Shown: in pieces, positions 7,748 through 17,080 of the stretch
Numbering within the stretch: the stretch's first letter is position 1
How the letters are laid out: every line of letters starts with the position of its first letter
Source of the DNA: Verrucomicrobiota bacterium
Lineage (GTDB): Bacteria; Verrucomicrobiota; Kiritimatiellia; CAJWTS01
Direction: 5' to 3'
DNA length: 53,351 bases
Assembly (NCBI GenBank): GCA_027623315.1
Contig: JAQBYD010000023.1
Span: 1-53,351 of the forward strand
Notes under the pieces: model-generated
The model's database searches: none
What the model was told of the DNA's origin: nothing
The model's input: the letters and a program-made list of their open reading frames with translations, nothing else
Translations under genes and position numbers: made by a program

Positions 7748-9037
7748 ATGGACGTTAGACAAACAGAACTCTCGAACGGTCTGCGCGTGGTCACCTCACG
7801 GCTGAGCCACGTGCAGAGCATCTCGATGGGAATATGGGTCGGTGTCGGTGGCCGCTACGAAGCCAGGCAGTTATCCGGCGTCAGTCATTTTATCGAGCAT
7901 CTCCTGTTCAAAGGCAGTTACAAACGTTCGGCTCGTGACATCTCGCAGGCCATCGAAGGTCGCGGCGGATATTTCAATGCATTTACCAGCGAGGAGAGCA
8001 CCTGCTTTTACGCCCGCGTCGGCTACGATCAATTCAAGCCTGTCTTCGAGATTCTTGCGGACATGTACCGCAATCCACGATTTAAGAAATCCGATATCGA
8101 GATGGAGCGCGGCGTCATCCTCGAGGAAATCATGATGTATCGCGACCAGCCGCAACATCTTGTGCAGGATGTTCTCAGCGAGTTGCTCTGGCAGAACCAT
8201 CCGCTCGGCCGACCCCTGATCGGAACGCCGACCACGCTCGCCCGCATGTCCCGCGCACGAATCGTTTCTTTCAAAGAGGGTCGTTACACACCGGGCAACA
8301 CGGTTTGTGCGTTCGCGGGCAACCTGGACCACGACACCTGCGTCGCCCAGGCACGCAAATTTCTGGGCACGACCCGCAAGCGGCGCAGGCCAACCTGCCG
8401 TCCGATCTCTCGCGGCGTGGGCCAGGGACGCATCTCCCTCCAGGCCAAGGATATCGAGCAGGCTCAGCTCGCGCTTGCGTTTCGCATGTTCGGACGAAAC
8501 GACCGGCGACGATACGCGGCGCGCCTGCTGAGCGTCATCCTTGGCGAGAATATGAGTTCCCGCCTGTTCCAGCTTGTACGCGAGAAACATGGACTGGCGT
8601 ATTCCATTCATTCGAGTACGCACGTCTTCGCAGATACCGGGGCCTTCATTGTGAGTGCCGGACTCGATCGCGCGCGCTGCGCCAAGGCCCTTAAACTCGT
8701 CATTCGCGAACTGAATCGCGCCAAGGCGCGGCGCGTCTCTTCCGAAGAGCTGCAGCGCGCCAAAGATTACGTCGTGGGCCAGCTCCGACTCAGCATGGAA
8801 AGCACGAGCCAGCAGATGATGTGGCTGGGCGAGCAACTCGTCTCGTATGACAGAATCGTGCCGCCCGAACAGGTGATCCATCGAGTTTTGGCCGTCACCG
8901 CCGAGCAGGTTCAGCGCGTCGCCGGCCAGATCTTCAAGCATCGCCGCAGCAGCCTCGCCATCGTTGCACCCGATCTGGAGAGCGCGGACGAAGTGGCGTT
9001 CGGCAAAGCCCTGCGGGGACTCGATCCGGAAGCGTAA
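7748..9037 (+). CDS. M16 family zinc peptidase (processing-peptidase/PqqL-like)
   Basis: The protein (429 residues) has the inverted zinc motif HFIEH at 47-51 and the distal glutamate pair in VILEEI near 126, the signature of active M16A/B peptidases. The C-terminal half carries the second, non-catalytic M16 repeat, with the conserved RxxLVRE-like stretch SSRLFQLVREKHGLAYS. Bacterial single-unit members of this length usually form dimers and degrade or process small peptides; their substrates are mostly unknown. TGAGGAG seven bases before the ATG decides the start and overlaps the hisA stop. Linkage with histidine genes is probably operon convenience rather than shared function. Confidence 0.92.
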   Translation: MDVRQTELSNGLRVVTSRLSHVQSISMGIWVGVGGRYEARQLSGVSHFIEHLLFKGSYKRSARDISQAIEGRGGYFNAFTSEESTCFYARVGYDQFKPVFEILADMYRNPRFKKSDIEMERGVILEEIMMYRDQPQHLVQDVLSELLWQNHPLGRPLIGTPTTLARMSRARIVSFKEGRYTPGNTVCAFAGNLDHDTCVAQARKFLGTTRKRRRPTCRPISRGVGQGRISLQAKDIEQAQLALAFRMFGRNDRRRYAARLLSVILGENMSSRLFQLVREKHGLAYSIHSSTHVFADTGAFIVSAGLDRARCAKALKLVIRELNRAKARRVSSEELQRAKDYVVGQLRLSMESTSQQMMWLGEQLVSYDRIVPPEQVIHRVLAVTAEQVQRVAGQIFKHRRSSLAIVAPDLESADEVAFGKALRGLDPEA

Positions 9038-9058
9038 ACACGGGAGAGGATAACGCCG

Positions 9059-9805
9059 ATGAGCGTACTGGACAGCCGAGTCGCCATGGTTACCGGTGCC
9101 GCATCCGGCATCGGTCGCGCCACCACGAACCGCTTTGTCGCCGAGGGAGCAACGGTCATCGGGATTGACCGCGACGAGGAGGGCCTTAACGCCGTTCCAG
9201 GGATCACGGCATTCACCGCCGACGTTCGCGATCACGATGCGCTGCAACGTTGCGTAGCGCAAACGATCGATCAACACGGCAAAATCGATATCCTTGTCAA
9301 CAATGCCGGCATGACCTACACATCCCGCCACCTCGACAGCACGCTTGAAGAGTGGCACCACACGCTGGCTGTTAATCTCGACGCCTACTACGTCATGGCC
9401 AAGCTGGTGACGCCGCACATGATTGAGAGACAATACGGCCGCATCGTCAACGTAGCATCTACGCAGGCAATCGCCTCCGAACCGCTGGGGCACTACGTGG
9501 CCAGCAAGGGCGGCGCGGCCGCATGGACACGTGCCCTCGCCGTGGATCTCGCGGAGCACGGTATCCTGGTCAACGGCGTGGCTCCCGGGGCCGTCCGCAC
9601 CGCCATGAGCATCATCGACGGTGAGGATGAGTGCGAGACCGACGTGTTCAAGGAATGGTACGTCGCGCGGCGAAAGATTCCGCTCGCCCGCGCGGGTGCG
9701 CCCGAAGAAATCGCGAACGTAATTCTATTCTTGAGCGGCGATCAGTGCACCTACATCTGCGGCCATCTCCTGGTCGCCGATGGCGGACTTACCATCACGT
9801 TCTGA
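9059..9805 (+). CDS. Short-chain dehydrogenase/reductase
   Basis: This is a classical SDR of 248 residues with a Rossmann fold. The nucleotide-binding TGAASGIG is at 12-19, NNAG at 81-84, and the catalytic triad is Ser134, Tyr146 and Lys150 (in YVASKGG). The acidic residue after the second strand (IGIDRDE) suggests NAD rather than NADP. Such enzymes reduce or oxidise an alcohol or keto group of small substrates such as sugars, steroids or acyl chains. The substrate cannot be told. A GGAGAGG box before the ATG and the 21-base gap make it the last gene of the hisB run. Confidence 0.9.
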   Translation: MSVLDSRVAMVTGAASGIGRATTNRFVAEGATVIGIDRDEEGLNAVPGITAFTADVRDHDALQRCVAQTIDQHGKIDILVNNAGMTYTSRHLDSTLEEWHHTLAVNLDAYYVMAKLVTPHMIERQYGRIVNVASTQAIASEPLGHYVASKGGAAAWTRALAVDLAEHGILVNGVAPGAVRTAMSIIDGEDECETDVFKEWYVARRKIPLARAGAPEEIANVILFLSGDQCTYICGHLLVADGGLTITF

Positions 9806-9961
9806 GACCCGTGACCGTTCAGAGCATGAGAAGCAAGCAAGTGGCGTACCACTTCCCGCGCCACAGGCCCGCACGCGCAGCCGCTTGACATTGCTGGACC
9901 GGATTCGTTACGGTCGGGCCTCGTTGATGCCTTTTTCGGATGAAATCGCAAAAAAGAGCCT
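9806..9961. other. Non-coding gap after the his operon
   Basis: No convincing gene, hairpin terminator or promoter is visible. The stretch joins the SDR stop to the repeat arm. Confidence 0.5.
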
Positions 9962-10034
9962 CTAGCCCGGATATCTCACACTTTTCCTACTACGAACACC
10001 GATAGCTCCGTCAGGCTTGATCGAAACAGGGCTG
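9962..10034. repeat. Single arm of the palindromic repeat
   Basis: The stretch is the reverse complement of the arm at 1-88 and runs from CTAGCCCGG through TCTCACAC, GCTCCGTCAGGC and TTGATCGAAACAGGGCT. Only one arm is present and it stops close to the argC promoter region, so this copy is a half element. Confidence 0.88.
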
Positions 10035-10039
10035 CGAAC

Positions 10040-10069
10040 TTGCCGTTTGTGCGGGAAATTAGCTATTCT
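10040..10069 (+). promoter_or_regulatory. Candidate promoter of argC
   Basis: TTGCCG (10040-10045) and TATTCT (10064-10069) are separated by 18 bases inside a locally AT-rich patch directly after the repeat arm. The start codon follows about 31 bases later with a GGAG box. Confidence 0.35.
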
Positions 10070-10100
10070 AATATTGCAATAATAAGACGCAACGGAGCAG

Positions 10101-11186
10101 ATGAATAACCCGATAACACGTGTGGGAATCCTGGGAGCCGCCAGCTACGCCGCCGGCGAGCTGATGAAGCTGCTCTACAACCATCCCAATGTCGAGATCA
10201 CCGTCTTGGTGTCGGAGACGTTTAAGGATGAGGAAGTACTGAAGCACCACGCCTTCCTGCGAGATGTCTGCGGCCGCGAGTTTGATCATATTCCCGAGGA
10301 CTTGTGTCTGGATGGGGTAATGGATCGCTGCGATGTGATCTTCATGTCGAAGCCGCATAAAAAATTCGCGAACGGGTATATGAAACAGTTGCGGAGCGCC
10401 GATAAGAAGGTCATTGACCTGAGTGGGGATTACCGACTCAAGAATGCAGACTTGTATCCAGAGTATTACGATTTTAGCCATGAGGACCCCGAGCTGTTGC
10501 AGAAATTTGTATATGGGCTTCCCGAGATTCGACGGGAGGAGATTGCCGATGCGCAGTTCGTAGCGAATCCCGGGTGCTATCCAACGAGCGCCGTCCTCGG
10601 TCTCGCTCCAGCTTTGGAGGTGGGCCTCGTTAAGAATGAAGGAATTGTAATCGATTCAATTTCGGGAGCCTCTGGGGCTGGGAAATCACCTAGAGCAGAC
10701 CTCATGGTTATAGATCTCGGCGATAATATCCGTACATACGGTACTGGAACACATCAGCACACCCCAGAAATAGAGCAGGAGCTGAGCTCGATCAGTGGGT
10801 CGACGGTACAGGTCTTGTTCTCGCCGCACGTGGGAGGATTCAAGACGGGTCTTTCGAGCACGCTTTACTGCCCCCTGACCCGGAAGGGCATTACAAAGAA
10901 AGAGGTCGTAGATCTGTATCGGACGCGTTATGACGACGAGCCATTCGTACGAGTTTACGAAGATCGATCACCTGAAATCCGAGATGTTGTGGGCACGAAC
11001 TTCTGTGATATCGGCTTCATTGTGGACAGTCGCACGAATACCTTGGTTGTGATTTCGACAATAGATAATACGATCAAGGGCGCCGGTGGTCAGGCGGTTC
11101 AGAATTTCAATCTGATGTGTGGTTACCCTGAGTACACGGCCTTGCCGTACGAAGGTGTAATAAAAAAAAGACTCGTCACATATTGA
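10101..11186 (+). CDS. argC: N-acetyl-gamma-glutamyl-phosphate reductase
   Basis: ArgC reduces N-acetylglutamyl phosphate to the semialdehyde with NADPH in arginine synthesis. The 361-residue protein has the Rossmann loop GILGAASYAAGEL, the catalytic Cys159 in NPGCYPT, and the histidine motif GTHQHTPEI near 216-224, with PHVGGFKTG following. It belongs to the long ArgC type. Base use stands out: third positions contain many A and T (codons such as ATA, TGT, GTA and AAT are common), while neighbours on both sides end in G or C. Together with the upstream repeat arm this suggests acquisition from another genome, or an older composition. No other arg gene is nearby. Its end overlaps the convergent gene by 11 bases. 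Confidence 0.94.
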   Translation: MNNPITRVGILGAASYAAGELMKLLYNHPNVEITVLVSETFKDEEVLKHHAFLRDVCGREFDHIPEDLCLDGVMDRCDVIFMSKPHKKFANGYMKQLRSADKKVIDLSGDYRLKNADLYPEYYDFSHEDPELLQKFVYGLPEIRREEIADAQFVANPGCYPTSAVLGLAPALEVGLVKNEGIVIDSISGASGAGKSPRADLMVIDLGDNIRTYGTGTHQHTPEIEQELSSISGSTVQVLFSPHVGGFKTGLSSTLYCPLTRKGITKKEVVDLYRTRYDDEPFVRVYEDRSPEIRDVVGTNFCDIGFIVDSRTNTLVVISTIDNTIKGAGGQAVQNFNLMCGYPEYTALPYEGVIKKRLVTY

Positions 11187-12561
11187 GAAACCAGCCGCGT
11201 GACGGGCTGATCGCGCGCCACTCGGGCGCCCCGTCTTTGCCGACGCGCCGGTACGCGATGTAGGCGTAGAAATATCTCTTCCCGGTGCGCTCGTTGAGAG
11301 CCGGTTCGAACGCTTGCGGTACCTCGCTGAAATCCTCGGTCACGGTGACATCCGCGCGGCCGTCCGTTACGAGCATCCCCTTGAGCGGTAGAACGTGTTC
11401 GTGGTGCCCGGATTGTTCGAACAAGCGGACCACCACGCCGTAGTCGGCATCTTCGTGCAGCTGGTTGAAGATAAGCCGGAAGGAAAGCCGGGTCGGGTGC
11501 CGATAGCGGACCGCATGCACCTTGGCCTTGGAGATGATGTAGCACTCGCGGTCGACCTCGATATCGTTAAATGTCACGAGCTCGCCGAACCGGCGCATTT
11601 CTTTGCTGAGACCGAAGTCTTCCTTGGCCATGGGGTAACCGTCTTCCGTGAACCAACGCTTCGGCTCCACGTTCTTGTAGGCTGCGCGAAGTTGCCCGCG
11701 AGCCTTCTCGACCGGACCGGACTCGGACGCATCGGCGGCAATCTCCTTCTCCAGGCGTCCCAGCAAACCAAGGCCATGCAGATAGCGATCCAAACCCGGA
11801 GCCCCGCTGAACCGGCCCAGTGCGAGCCCGCGTTGATGCTCGAGCACGCGCTTGCGAAGCGGGTCGCTCTCCTGCGCGAGCTTCTTTGCGCCTGCCTTGT
11901 CGACTCCCCTCGCCAACTGAATGATCGAGCGGTAGCGGATGAACTCATCGACCGACAGGGCGTCTTTCGCGGACCAGTCGGCGCATTGATTCGCGAGGAT
12001 CTGGAAATAGTCGCCGCTGAGCCCGGCGCGCGCCTTCTCGATCTTCGCATCGAAACTTCCCGTGCTGTCCTTAAGGGCCAACATCCCGAGGGCGGACATG
12101 GTTCGCTTGAAATTGCCGTATTCCGGCTCGACCGCCCTAAACTCCTTCAGAATCCCGGCAATCTCTCCATCCAACTCGGGGGGAGGCTCCAGCCTCTGCA
12201 TCCACTCCTCGCGCAGGGGTTTCAGCTGCTTCACGAGGCGTGGATGTCTCTTCTGGGCACTCTCGATTCGCGAGACATACTTGCGGACCTCCGCTTCGGT
12301 GTAGGTCTTGCCTCGCCGCGCGATAGGAATTACAGCGGTCAGATTTAACACGGGAAGCTGCTTCTCTTCGCCCGATGCGCGTTCGACGTAAACGATGGCA
12401 TCCCCGGCCTGCTTGGCCGTAGCCGCAAGGATGCTCCGCCCGTCCGTGGTGATGATCAGACGATCTGCCTCGGCCGGCATGCCCGATGCGAAGACGAACG
12501 AAGCGGCAGCGATGATTTGTAGACGACGCGTCAAAGGAATCCCGTCCAATCCGAAACCCAT
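11176..12561 (-). CDS. Secreted protein of unknown function
   Basis: From the ATG at 12561 the protein has 461 residues and begins with a signal-peptide-like segment: a positive patch LTRRLQ, then IIAAASFVFASG and a cleavage-like AEA. A small beta region follows (DRLIITTDGRSILA), which resembles the SLA1/SHD1-type or SH3-like openings seen in planctomycete secreted proteins. Most of the remainder is helical, and the last 100 residues are mixed. No catalytic motif is visible. It converges on argC with an 11-base overlap, and its start faces the divergent secreted protein at 12736. An alternative start at 12591 adds ten residues ahead of the signal. Confidence 0.65.
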   Translation of the reverse strand: MGFGLDGIPLTRRLQIIAAASFVFASGMPAEADRLIITTDGRSILAATAKQAGDAIVYVERASGEEKQLPVLNLTAVIPIARRGKTYTEAEVRKYVSRIESAQKRHPRLVKQLKPLREEWMQRLEPPPELDGEIAGILKEFRAVEPEYGNFKRTMSALGMLALKDSTGSFDAKIEKARAGLSGDYFQILANQCADWSAKDALSVDEFIRYRSIIQLARGVDKAGAKKLAQESDPLRKRVLEHQRGLALGRFSGAPGLDRYLHGLGLLGRLEKEIAADASESGPVEKARGQLRAAYKNVEPKRWFTEDGYPMAKEDFGLSKEMRRFGELVTFNDIEVDRECYIISKAKVHAVRYRHPTRLSFRLIFNQLHEDADYGVVVRLFEQSGHHEHVLPLKGMLVTDGRADVTVTEDFSEVPQAFEPALNERTGKRYFYAYIAYRRVGKDGAPEWRAISPSRGWFLNM

Positions 12562-12735
12562 GCTTCTACCATGCTCTGCGATCTTCGGCAAATCTCCGCC
12601 GGGAGCCGCCGAGCGGAACGTCGCCGTAGGCGGGCCATATTTCTCCGGCTTTCCTGTAGCCGCCCGCGATCATTTTGCATAAACTGTCGACCGTTTCACT
12701 GGTTTAGGATAATCACACCAAATAAGGGACCCAGC

Positions 12736-14307
12736 ATGACCTCACGTCCAGTCCGCGCTTGCGCGATCGCCCTGCTCCTCGCCGTCAGCACGCCATGCAT
12801 CGCTCAGCAGCCCGCTCCCAATGAACGCGACCCGGCCGCGGTCGCGCAGCGTTTCGATGAGATCAAATCACGCCTGGATGAGGGCGGCGACCTGATCTTG
12901 ATCGCCAACGTCGAAGGCTTGCTTGAAGAGCAGATCGGCAAGATTCTCGGGGTCATCGATGCCATCCCGCAGGCCGACCCCGACGCGGCAAAGGCCGTTG
13001 AAATGGCCAGGAAAGTTGACGGGTATCTTCGCAAGTGCGGGCTGTATGCCATCAACGGATTCGGCATGAGCGTCGTTCCCCAAGCGGACGGCATGAACCA
13101 GATCAAGAGCTTCCTGAGCCGCGACGGCGCGGTGGCGGGCACGCCCCTGTGGCGCGGCCTCACCGGCTTCAAGCAGCGCCGCCTGATGGCGCTCGATTAC
13201 GCGCCGGCGGACGCGGTGATGGTCAGCGCGAGCTCGATTGAACTCGGACAGATCTGGGTGCTCATCCGCGACGGCATCCGCGAGATCGGCACCGACGAGA
13301 CGGTCGCCGCATTGGACCAGTGGATCGAAGGGTCCGCCGCGATGACGGGCGCCACCCCGGATGCCTTGTTTGCATCTCTTGGAGATGAAGCATTCTTCTC
13401 GTTGCAGTTGTCACGAGAGAAAGAAGCGGTGATTCCCATGGGGAATTCGTCCGTCACGATCCCGACTCCATCGATCCTCATCGGCCTGGCCGTCAAGGAC
13501 AAGACGATTCCAGACCTGATCACACAGCGCCTCACTGCGATGGGGCTGACCCCGATCACCCAGGAGTTTCGCGGGGCCAGCCTCTCCTCGATGACCCTCC
13601 CCGTGCCGTCCCCGATCCCCGTCTCGCCGACGATCGCCGTGAGGGGCAATATGATGCTGATCGGCAGCGACGTCGGCGTGATCAAGTCCGCGCTCAGTGC
13701 CGCCGAAGAAGGAACGGGGTTGGCGTCGACCGACGAATTCAAGAAGGCCTTCGCGGGTCTTGCGGTCACCAATAACGGGTTCTCTTTCATCAGCGCGCGG
13801 GCTGGAGCCGCACTGAGGGAATATCAGTCCTCCATGCTCAAGGCGGCATCGGGGCCCGATGGTAACCCGGCAAGCGCGATGGTGGCGCAACTTCAGAACT
13901 CGGGACTCATGGGGAACGATAAGTTGCAGGGCGCTTCAGTCACCCAAAACTGGAAGTCCGGCATCGTCACCTCCGGTCGATCGCGACAGGGCGGACGCGA
14001 GATGATCATGGGCTACGCCCTGATACCCATAGGGATAGCGGCCGCGGTCGCAATCCCCTCGTTCCAGAAATCCCGCACGGCTGCCCAGCAGAACGCATGC
14101 ATCAACAATCTCCGGCAAATCGATGCCGCCAAGGAGCAATGGGCGATGGCCGGGAATAAGGCGGAAGGCGACGTAGCCGATCTCGAGGGGATTGCGGAGT
14201 ACATCAGGGGCAACGCCCTGCCGCTCTGCCCGCAGGGCGGCGACTATACCGTCAACGCGATCGGGGACGATCCCGAGTGCTCCCTGCCGGCCCACCGACT
14301 TCGGTAA
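12736..14307 (+). CDS. Large secreted protein with pseudopilin-like C-terminal module
   Basis: The ATG at 12736, after AAGGGAC, gives 523 residues starting with a clear signal peptide (IALLLAVSTPCIAQQ). Residues about 30-430 are a long alpha/beta region without a recognised catalytic motif, perhaps related to DUF3352-type periplasmic proteins. Near residue 430 a hydrophobic helix, IPIGIAAAVAIPSF, begins, followed by QKSRTAAQQNACINNLRQID, a pattern found in GspG-like pseudopilins, and a tail with CPQGG and PECSLPAH that matches the usual GspG-like cysteine-containing end. The module is therefore an internal pseudopilin body without its prepilin-peptidase signal. Role unknown; attachment to a type II secretion or pilus fibre is possible. 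Confidence 0.7.
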   Translation: MTSRPVRACAIALLLAVSTPCIAQQPAPNERDPAAVAQRFDEIKSRLDEGGDLILIANVEGLLEEQIGKILGVIDAIPQADPDAAKAVEMARKVDGYLRKCGLYAINGFGMSVVPQADGMNQIKSFLSRDGAVAGTPLWRGLTGFKQRRLMALDYAPADAVMVSASSIELGQIWVLIRDGIREIGTDETVAALDQWIEGSAAMTGATPDALFASLGDEAFFSLQLSREKEAVIPMGNSSVTIPTPSILIGLAVKDKTIPDLITQRLTAMGLTPITQEFRGASLSSMTLPVPSPIPVSPTIAVRGNMMLIGSDVGVIKSALSAAEEGTGLASTDEFKKAFAGLAVTNNGFSFISARAGAALREYQSSMLKAASGPDGNPASAMVAQLQNSGLMGNDKLQGASVTQNWKSGIVTSGRSRQGGREMIMGYALIPIGIAAAVAIPSFQKSRTAAQQNACINNLRQIDAAKEQWAMAGNKAEGDVADLEGIAEYIRGNALPLCPQGGDYTVNAIGDDPECSLPAHRLR

Positions 14308-14312
14308 CCCGC

Positions 14313-15305
14313 CTACACGCCGTCGAGCATGCGGTCATAGAAACCAACGACGTCACCGCTCTCGTCGGAATCCTTAAAACTCATCGCCGCGCGCGGGTGC
14401 CGGTTCAGGATCGCCGTCATCATGTATGGCAGATCAAACCCCCACTTCAGCGACTCGCGCATGGGTTCGATCACTTTCGATACACATTCAATCACCGGTC
14501 GATGATGGTATTTCGGATTATGAAGAAACCCCATCAATAGCTCCATGGGGCAGTTCCCGGCACCGCGCCCCAGCCCGGCCATCGTCGCGTCCGCGACGCC
14601 CGCGCCCTTAATGATCGCTTCGACGGTGTTGGCGAAACCGAGTTGGAGATTGTTGTGTGCGTGAATCCCTACGGTCACGCCGTGCGGCTCGGCGTAGCTG
14701 TGGTACAGATCGTAGTAGTAGTCGATCTGCTCGCGGTATAACGCGCCGAAACTGTCGACGATGCAAACGGCCTTGATCCCGGACTGTACGACCAGATCCA
14801 ATCCCTCGCGAAGCTCCGGCTCGCGAAGAGTCGACAGGGCCATAATATTACAGCACGTCTCGTATCCGCGCTCTTTGGCAACCCTCAACATCTCCAGTGC
14901 CGTCGGAATCTGGTGGATGTAGGTCGCAACCCGAATCATATCGATCACGCTTTCGCCAGCCGGAAGAAACTGTTCTTCGTACTCGCACTTCTCTGCATCG
15001 GCCATCACGCAAAGCTTCAGGGCGGTGTCATTCTCACCGACAATACGGCGGAGATCCTCTTCGGCTGAGTGCTTCCAGGGCCCGAAATCCTCACGCGGGA
15101 ACTGTTTCGGCGAATTCATGTAGCCGATCTCCATGTAATCGATGCCGGCAGCGACACAGGTCTGGTAGACCGCGCGAACCGTCTCATCGTCGAAGCGGTG
15201 ATCGTTCATCAATCCGCCGTCCCGAATCGTGCAATCCAGCACTTCGAGATCCGAACGGTAGGAAACCCACATCTCCGCGGAATTCGTATTATCAGCGTCT
15301 TTCAT
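14313..15305 (-). CDS. DRE-TIM metallolyase (HMG-CoA lyase-like aldolase)
   Basis: The protein (330 residues) carries LDCTIRDGG at 23-31, which is the DRE-TIM metal and acid motif, and HAHNN with metal-ligand histidines at 215 and 217. These place it with 4-hydroxy-2-oxovalerate aldolase, HMG-CoA lyase and isopropylmalate synthase catalytic domains, which cleave or form a C-C bond next to a keto acid using a divalent metal. No regulatory or DmpG communication domain is attached and no partner dehydrogenase is adjacent, so the exact substrate is open. Similar stand-alone aldolase-domain proteins are found in polysaccharide gene clusters. It converges with the preceding gene, five bases apart. 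Confidence 0.8.
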   Translation of the reverse strand: MKDADNTNSAEMWVSYRSDLEVLDCTIRDGGLMNDHRFDDETVRAVYQTCVAAGIDYMEIGYMNSPKQFPREDFGPWKHSAEEDLRRIVGENDTALKLCVMADAEKCEYEEQFLPAGESVIDMIRVATYIHQIPTALEMLRVAKERGYETCCNIMALSTLREPELREGLDLVVQSGIKAVCIVDSFGALYREQIDYYYDLYHSYAEPHGVTVGIHAHNNLQLGFANTVEAIIKGAGVADATMAGLGRGAGNCPMELLMGFLHNPKYHHRPVIECVSKVIEPMRESLKWGFDLPYMMTAILNRHPRAAMSFKDSDESGDVVGFYDRMLDGV

Positions 15306-15387
15306 CGTACATGCCCCACTTTTTCTTCACTACAGGAGCGGCGGAGCCTACCTGAACACGGGAGCTCACGCAACGCCGATTATCGCT

Positions 15388-16083
15388 CTACTCCGGGTCC
15401 GCGAGCACGAGTTCGCGTTTGGCATGATCGTCCATTTCTCGCCAGGCCGCGACGAGCGACAGAGGTTTCTCCCAGTGCTCGCTTGTCAGCCGGTGGAATT
15501 TCTTCAGGTTGTAGCACGGCACGTTGGGAAAGGCGTGGTGCTCGGTATGCCACTCCATGTGCCAGTACATGAACGCGGTGAATGGATCCAGCCTCACGGA
15601 GCGGCAGCACGGCCTCGATGTTTACGACCTGCACCGCAGTACTCAGGATTTGCTCCTTAGCCGGTTCATTGGGAGTACCACCTCGCCGTCGCCCTTGCGA
15701 TGCGTCGTGTAGCGGTGATGGCAGACGTGGCTCATCCAGTAGAGCGCACTGTTGCCGGTCCAATGCAGCAGCCCGAAGATGCGCTTGAACACTTCGTTCA
15801 GCCACTTGGTCTTAAAGACGGTGCCGTGGGCGAACTCGTGCGTCTGCGGGTTGAAGGCAAACAGGCCGCCATGCACATAGAGTGCCACGGCCATCCATAC
15901 CCACTGCTTCGTGGCATAGAAATAGTAGGCCGTGGAACCCGACGCGCCCAATACGGCCAGCACGCCCAGGCAGTGCCACAGGCCCTGCAGGTCGCTGCGC
16001 TGCATACATTCCTTCAACACGGCGCGCTCGACCGGCGGCCGTTTCCAGCGGATCGTCAACTTCTCGTAGGGATAGGCGCCCAC
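15388..16083 (-). pseudogene. Fatty acid desaturase, frameshifted and internally deleted
   Basis: Membrane fatty acid desaturases carry three histidine boxes. All three can be read here but in different frames. The first part (16083 to about 15655) holds HEFAHG and HVCHHRYTTH and ends prematurely after VVLPMNRL. A second frame gives KEQILSTAVQVVNIEA. A third frame, from about 15597, gives MEWHTEHHAFPNVPCYNL, the third box. About 100 residues normally present between the second and third parts, including membrane segments, are missing. The protein cannot be made as one chain. The first part starts at GTG only twelve bases after the stop of the PhyH gene with AGGA between, so the two were once an operon. 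Confidence 0.85.
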
Positions 16084-16095
16084 CGACGATCCTGT

Positions 16096-16980
16096 TCAGT
16101 TCCCGCGCGGAACGGGCTCGCCATCGCGGCAGACGACCGGGAAGTGCGGGCCTGCGCCGGACATTGGCTGCCCGACGTCGATCGTGATAAACGGCTGCAT
16201 GCAGTGCGCGCGTCCGGTGTAACGGGCCTCGCCGGTCATGTAGTGAATCGCGATCGCGCGGCGCGGCCGTTCCGAACGGTTCATCGGCGACCCGTGCCAC
16301 GTCAGGGAATGGTGGAAGTGCACCTCGCCGCGGCGCACCGGCCGGCAGACGGCGGCGACTTCACGAACCGGCGCATCGGGCGGCGGGACGAAGTCCGGAG
16401 CGACGTCAGCAAACTCCGCGAGGGTCTTAAGGTGATGCTGCGTCCCGAGGACGTCCATCTGGTTGCCCCACTTGTGGGAACCTGGCACCATCCACATGCA
16501 CCCGTTGGATTCGTCGGCGTCATCGAAGGGGATCCACGCGGAGACGGGCGTCATCGGTTCGATGCTCGGCCACAGGGGGGCGTCCTGGTGCCAGCCTGTG
16601 GCGCCGCCGACAAGGGGCGGCTTGTACTGCACCTGGTCATGCCAGACCTGCAGGCTGTCGAAGCCCGTGAGCTGGCTGGAGGCCTTGACGACGAACGGGT
16701 GCCGAATGAGCCCCTCGAACAGGGGAGAGGCCTCCCATATGTTCACGATCTGCCAGACCGGTGTGGGTCCGCTCCCGCCGTCTTCGCCGTCGTAACCGCC
16801 GGCAGCGAGGTCCCGGAACAGCACCGGTTGCGGCTCGCGTTCCGCGAAGCCATCGGGGCCTTTCTCGAGGATCCGGTCGAGTTCTTCGGTCAGGCGCGCG
16901 AGGAGAGCTTCGTCGAGAACGGGTCCCGCATTCAGGAATCCGTCGCCGTCAAATTCATCCACCTGTTGTTCGCTGAGCAT
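16096..16980 (-). CDS. Phytanoyl-CoA dioxygenase (PhyH) family oxygenase
   Basis: This is an Fe(II)/2-oxoglutarate enzyme of 294 residues. The iron ligands are visible: His131 and Asp133 in GWHQDAP and the distal His229 in TWHGS, with RRAIAIHYM following to hold 2-oxoglutarate. Family members hydroxylate very different small molecules, so the substrate is not predictable; bacteria with many PhyH copies are often polysaccharide or osmolyte degraders. The ATG at 16980 follows GAGGGAACC, a better start than the in-frame one at 17004. The broken desaturase follows directly, which hints at an original lipid or sterol-related substrate. Confidence 0.88.
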   Translation of the reverse strand: MLSEQQVDEFDGDGFLNAGPVLDEALLARLTEELDRILEKGPDGFAEREPQPVLFRDLAAGGYDGEDGGSGPTPVWQIVNIWEASPLFEGLIRHPFVVKASSQLTGFDSLQVWHDQVQYKPPLVGGATGWHQDAPLWPSIEPMTPVSAWIPFDDADESNGCMWMVPGSHKWGNQMDVLGTQHHLKTLAEFADVAPDFVPPPDAPVREVAAVCRPVRRGEVHFHHSLTWHGSPMNRSERPRRAIAIHYMTGEARYTGRAHCMQPFITIDVGQPMSGAGPHFPVVCRDGEPVPRGN

Positions 16981-17080
16981 CCGGGTTCCCTCGGTAGTGC
17001 GCATGGCTGTGTCTGGCCCGGTGGGCGAACACTGGCCGCCTCAAGGTTGACGAGAAAACGTAGCACGGGCCAGCACCACT

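Noticed and set aside
7871-9559. A 562-residue open frame on the minus strand opposite the M16 protease and SDR genes
   Set aside because: It is the reading-frame shadow of two clear genes in GC-rich DNA, has no ribosome binding site and no protein-like motifs.
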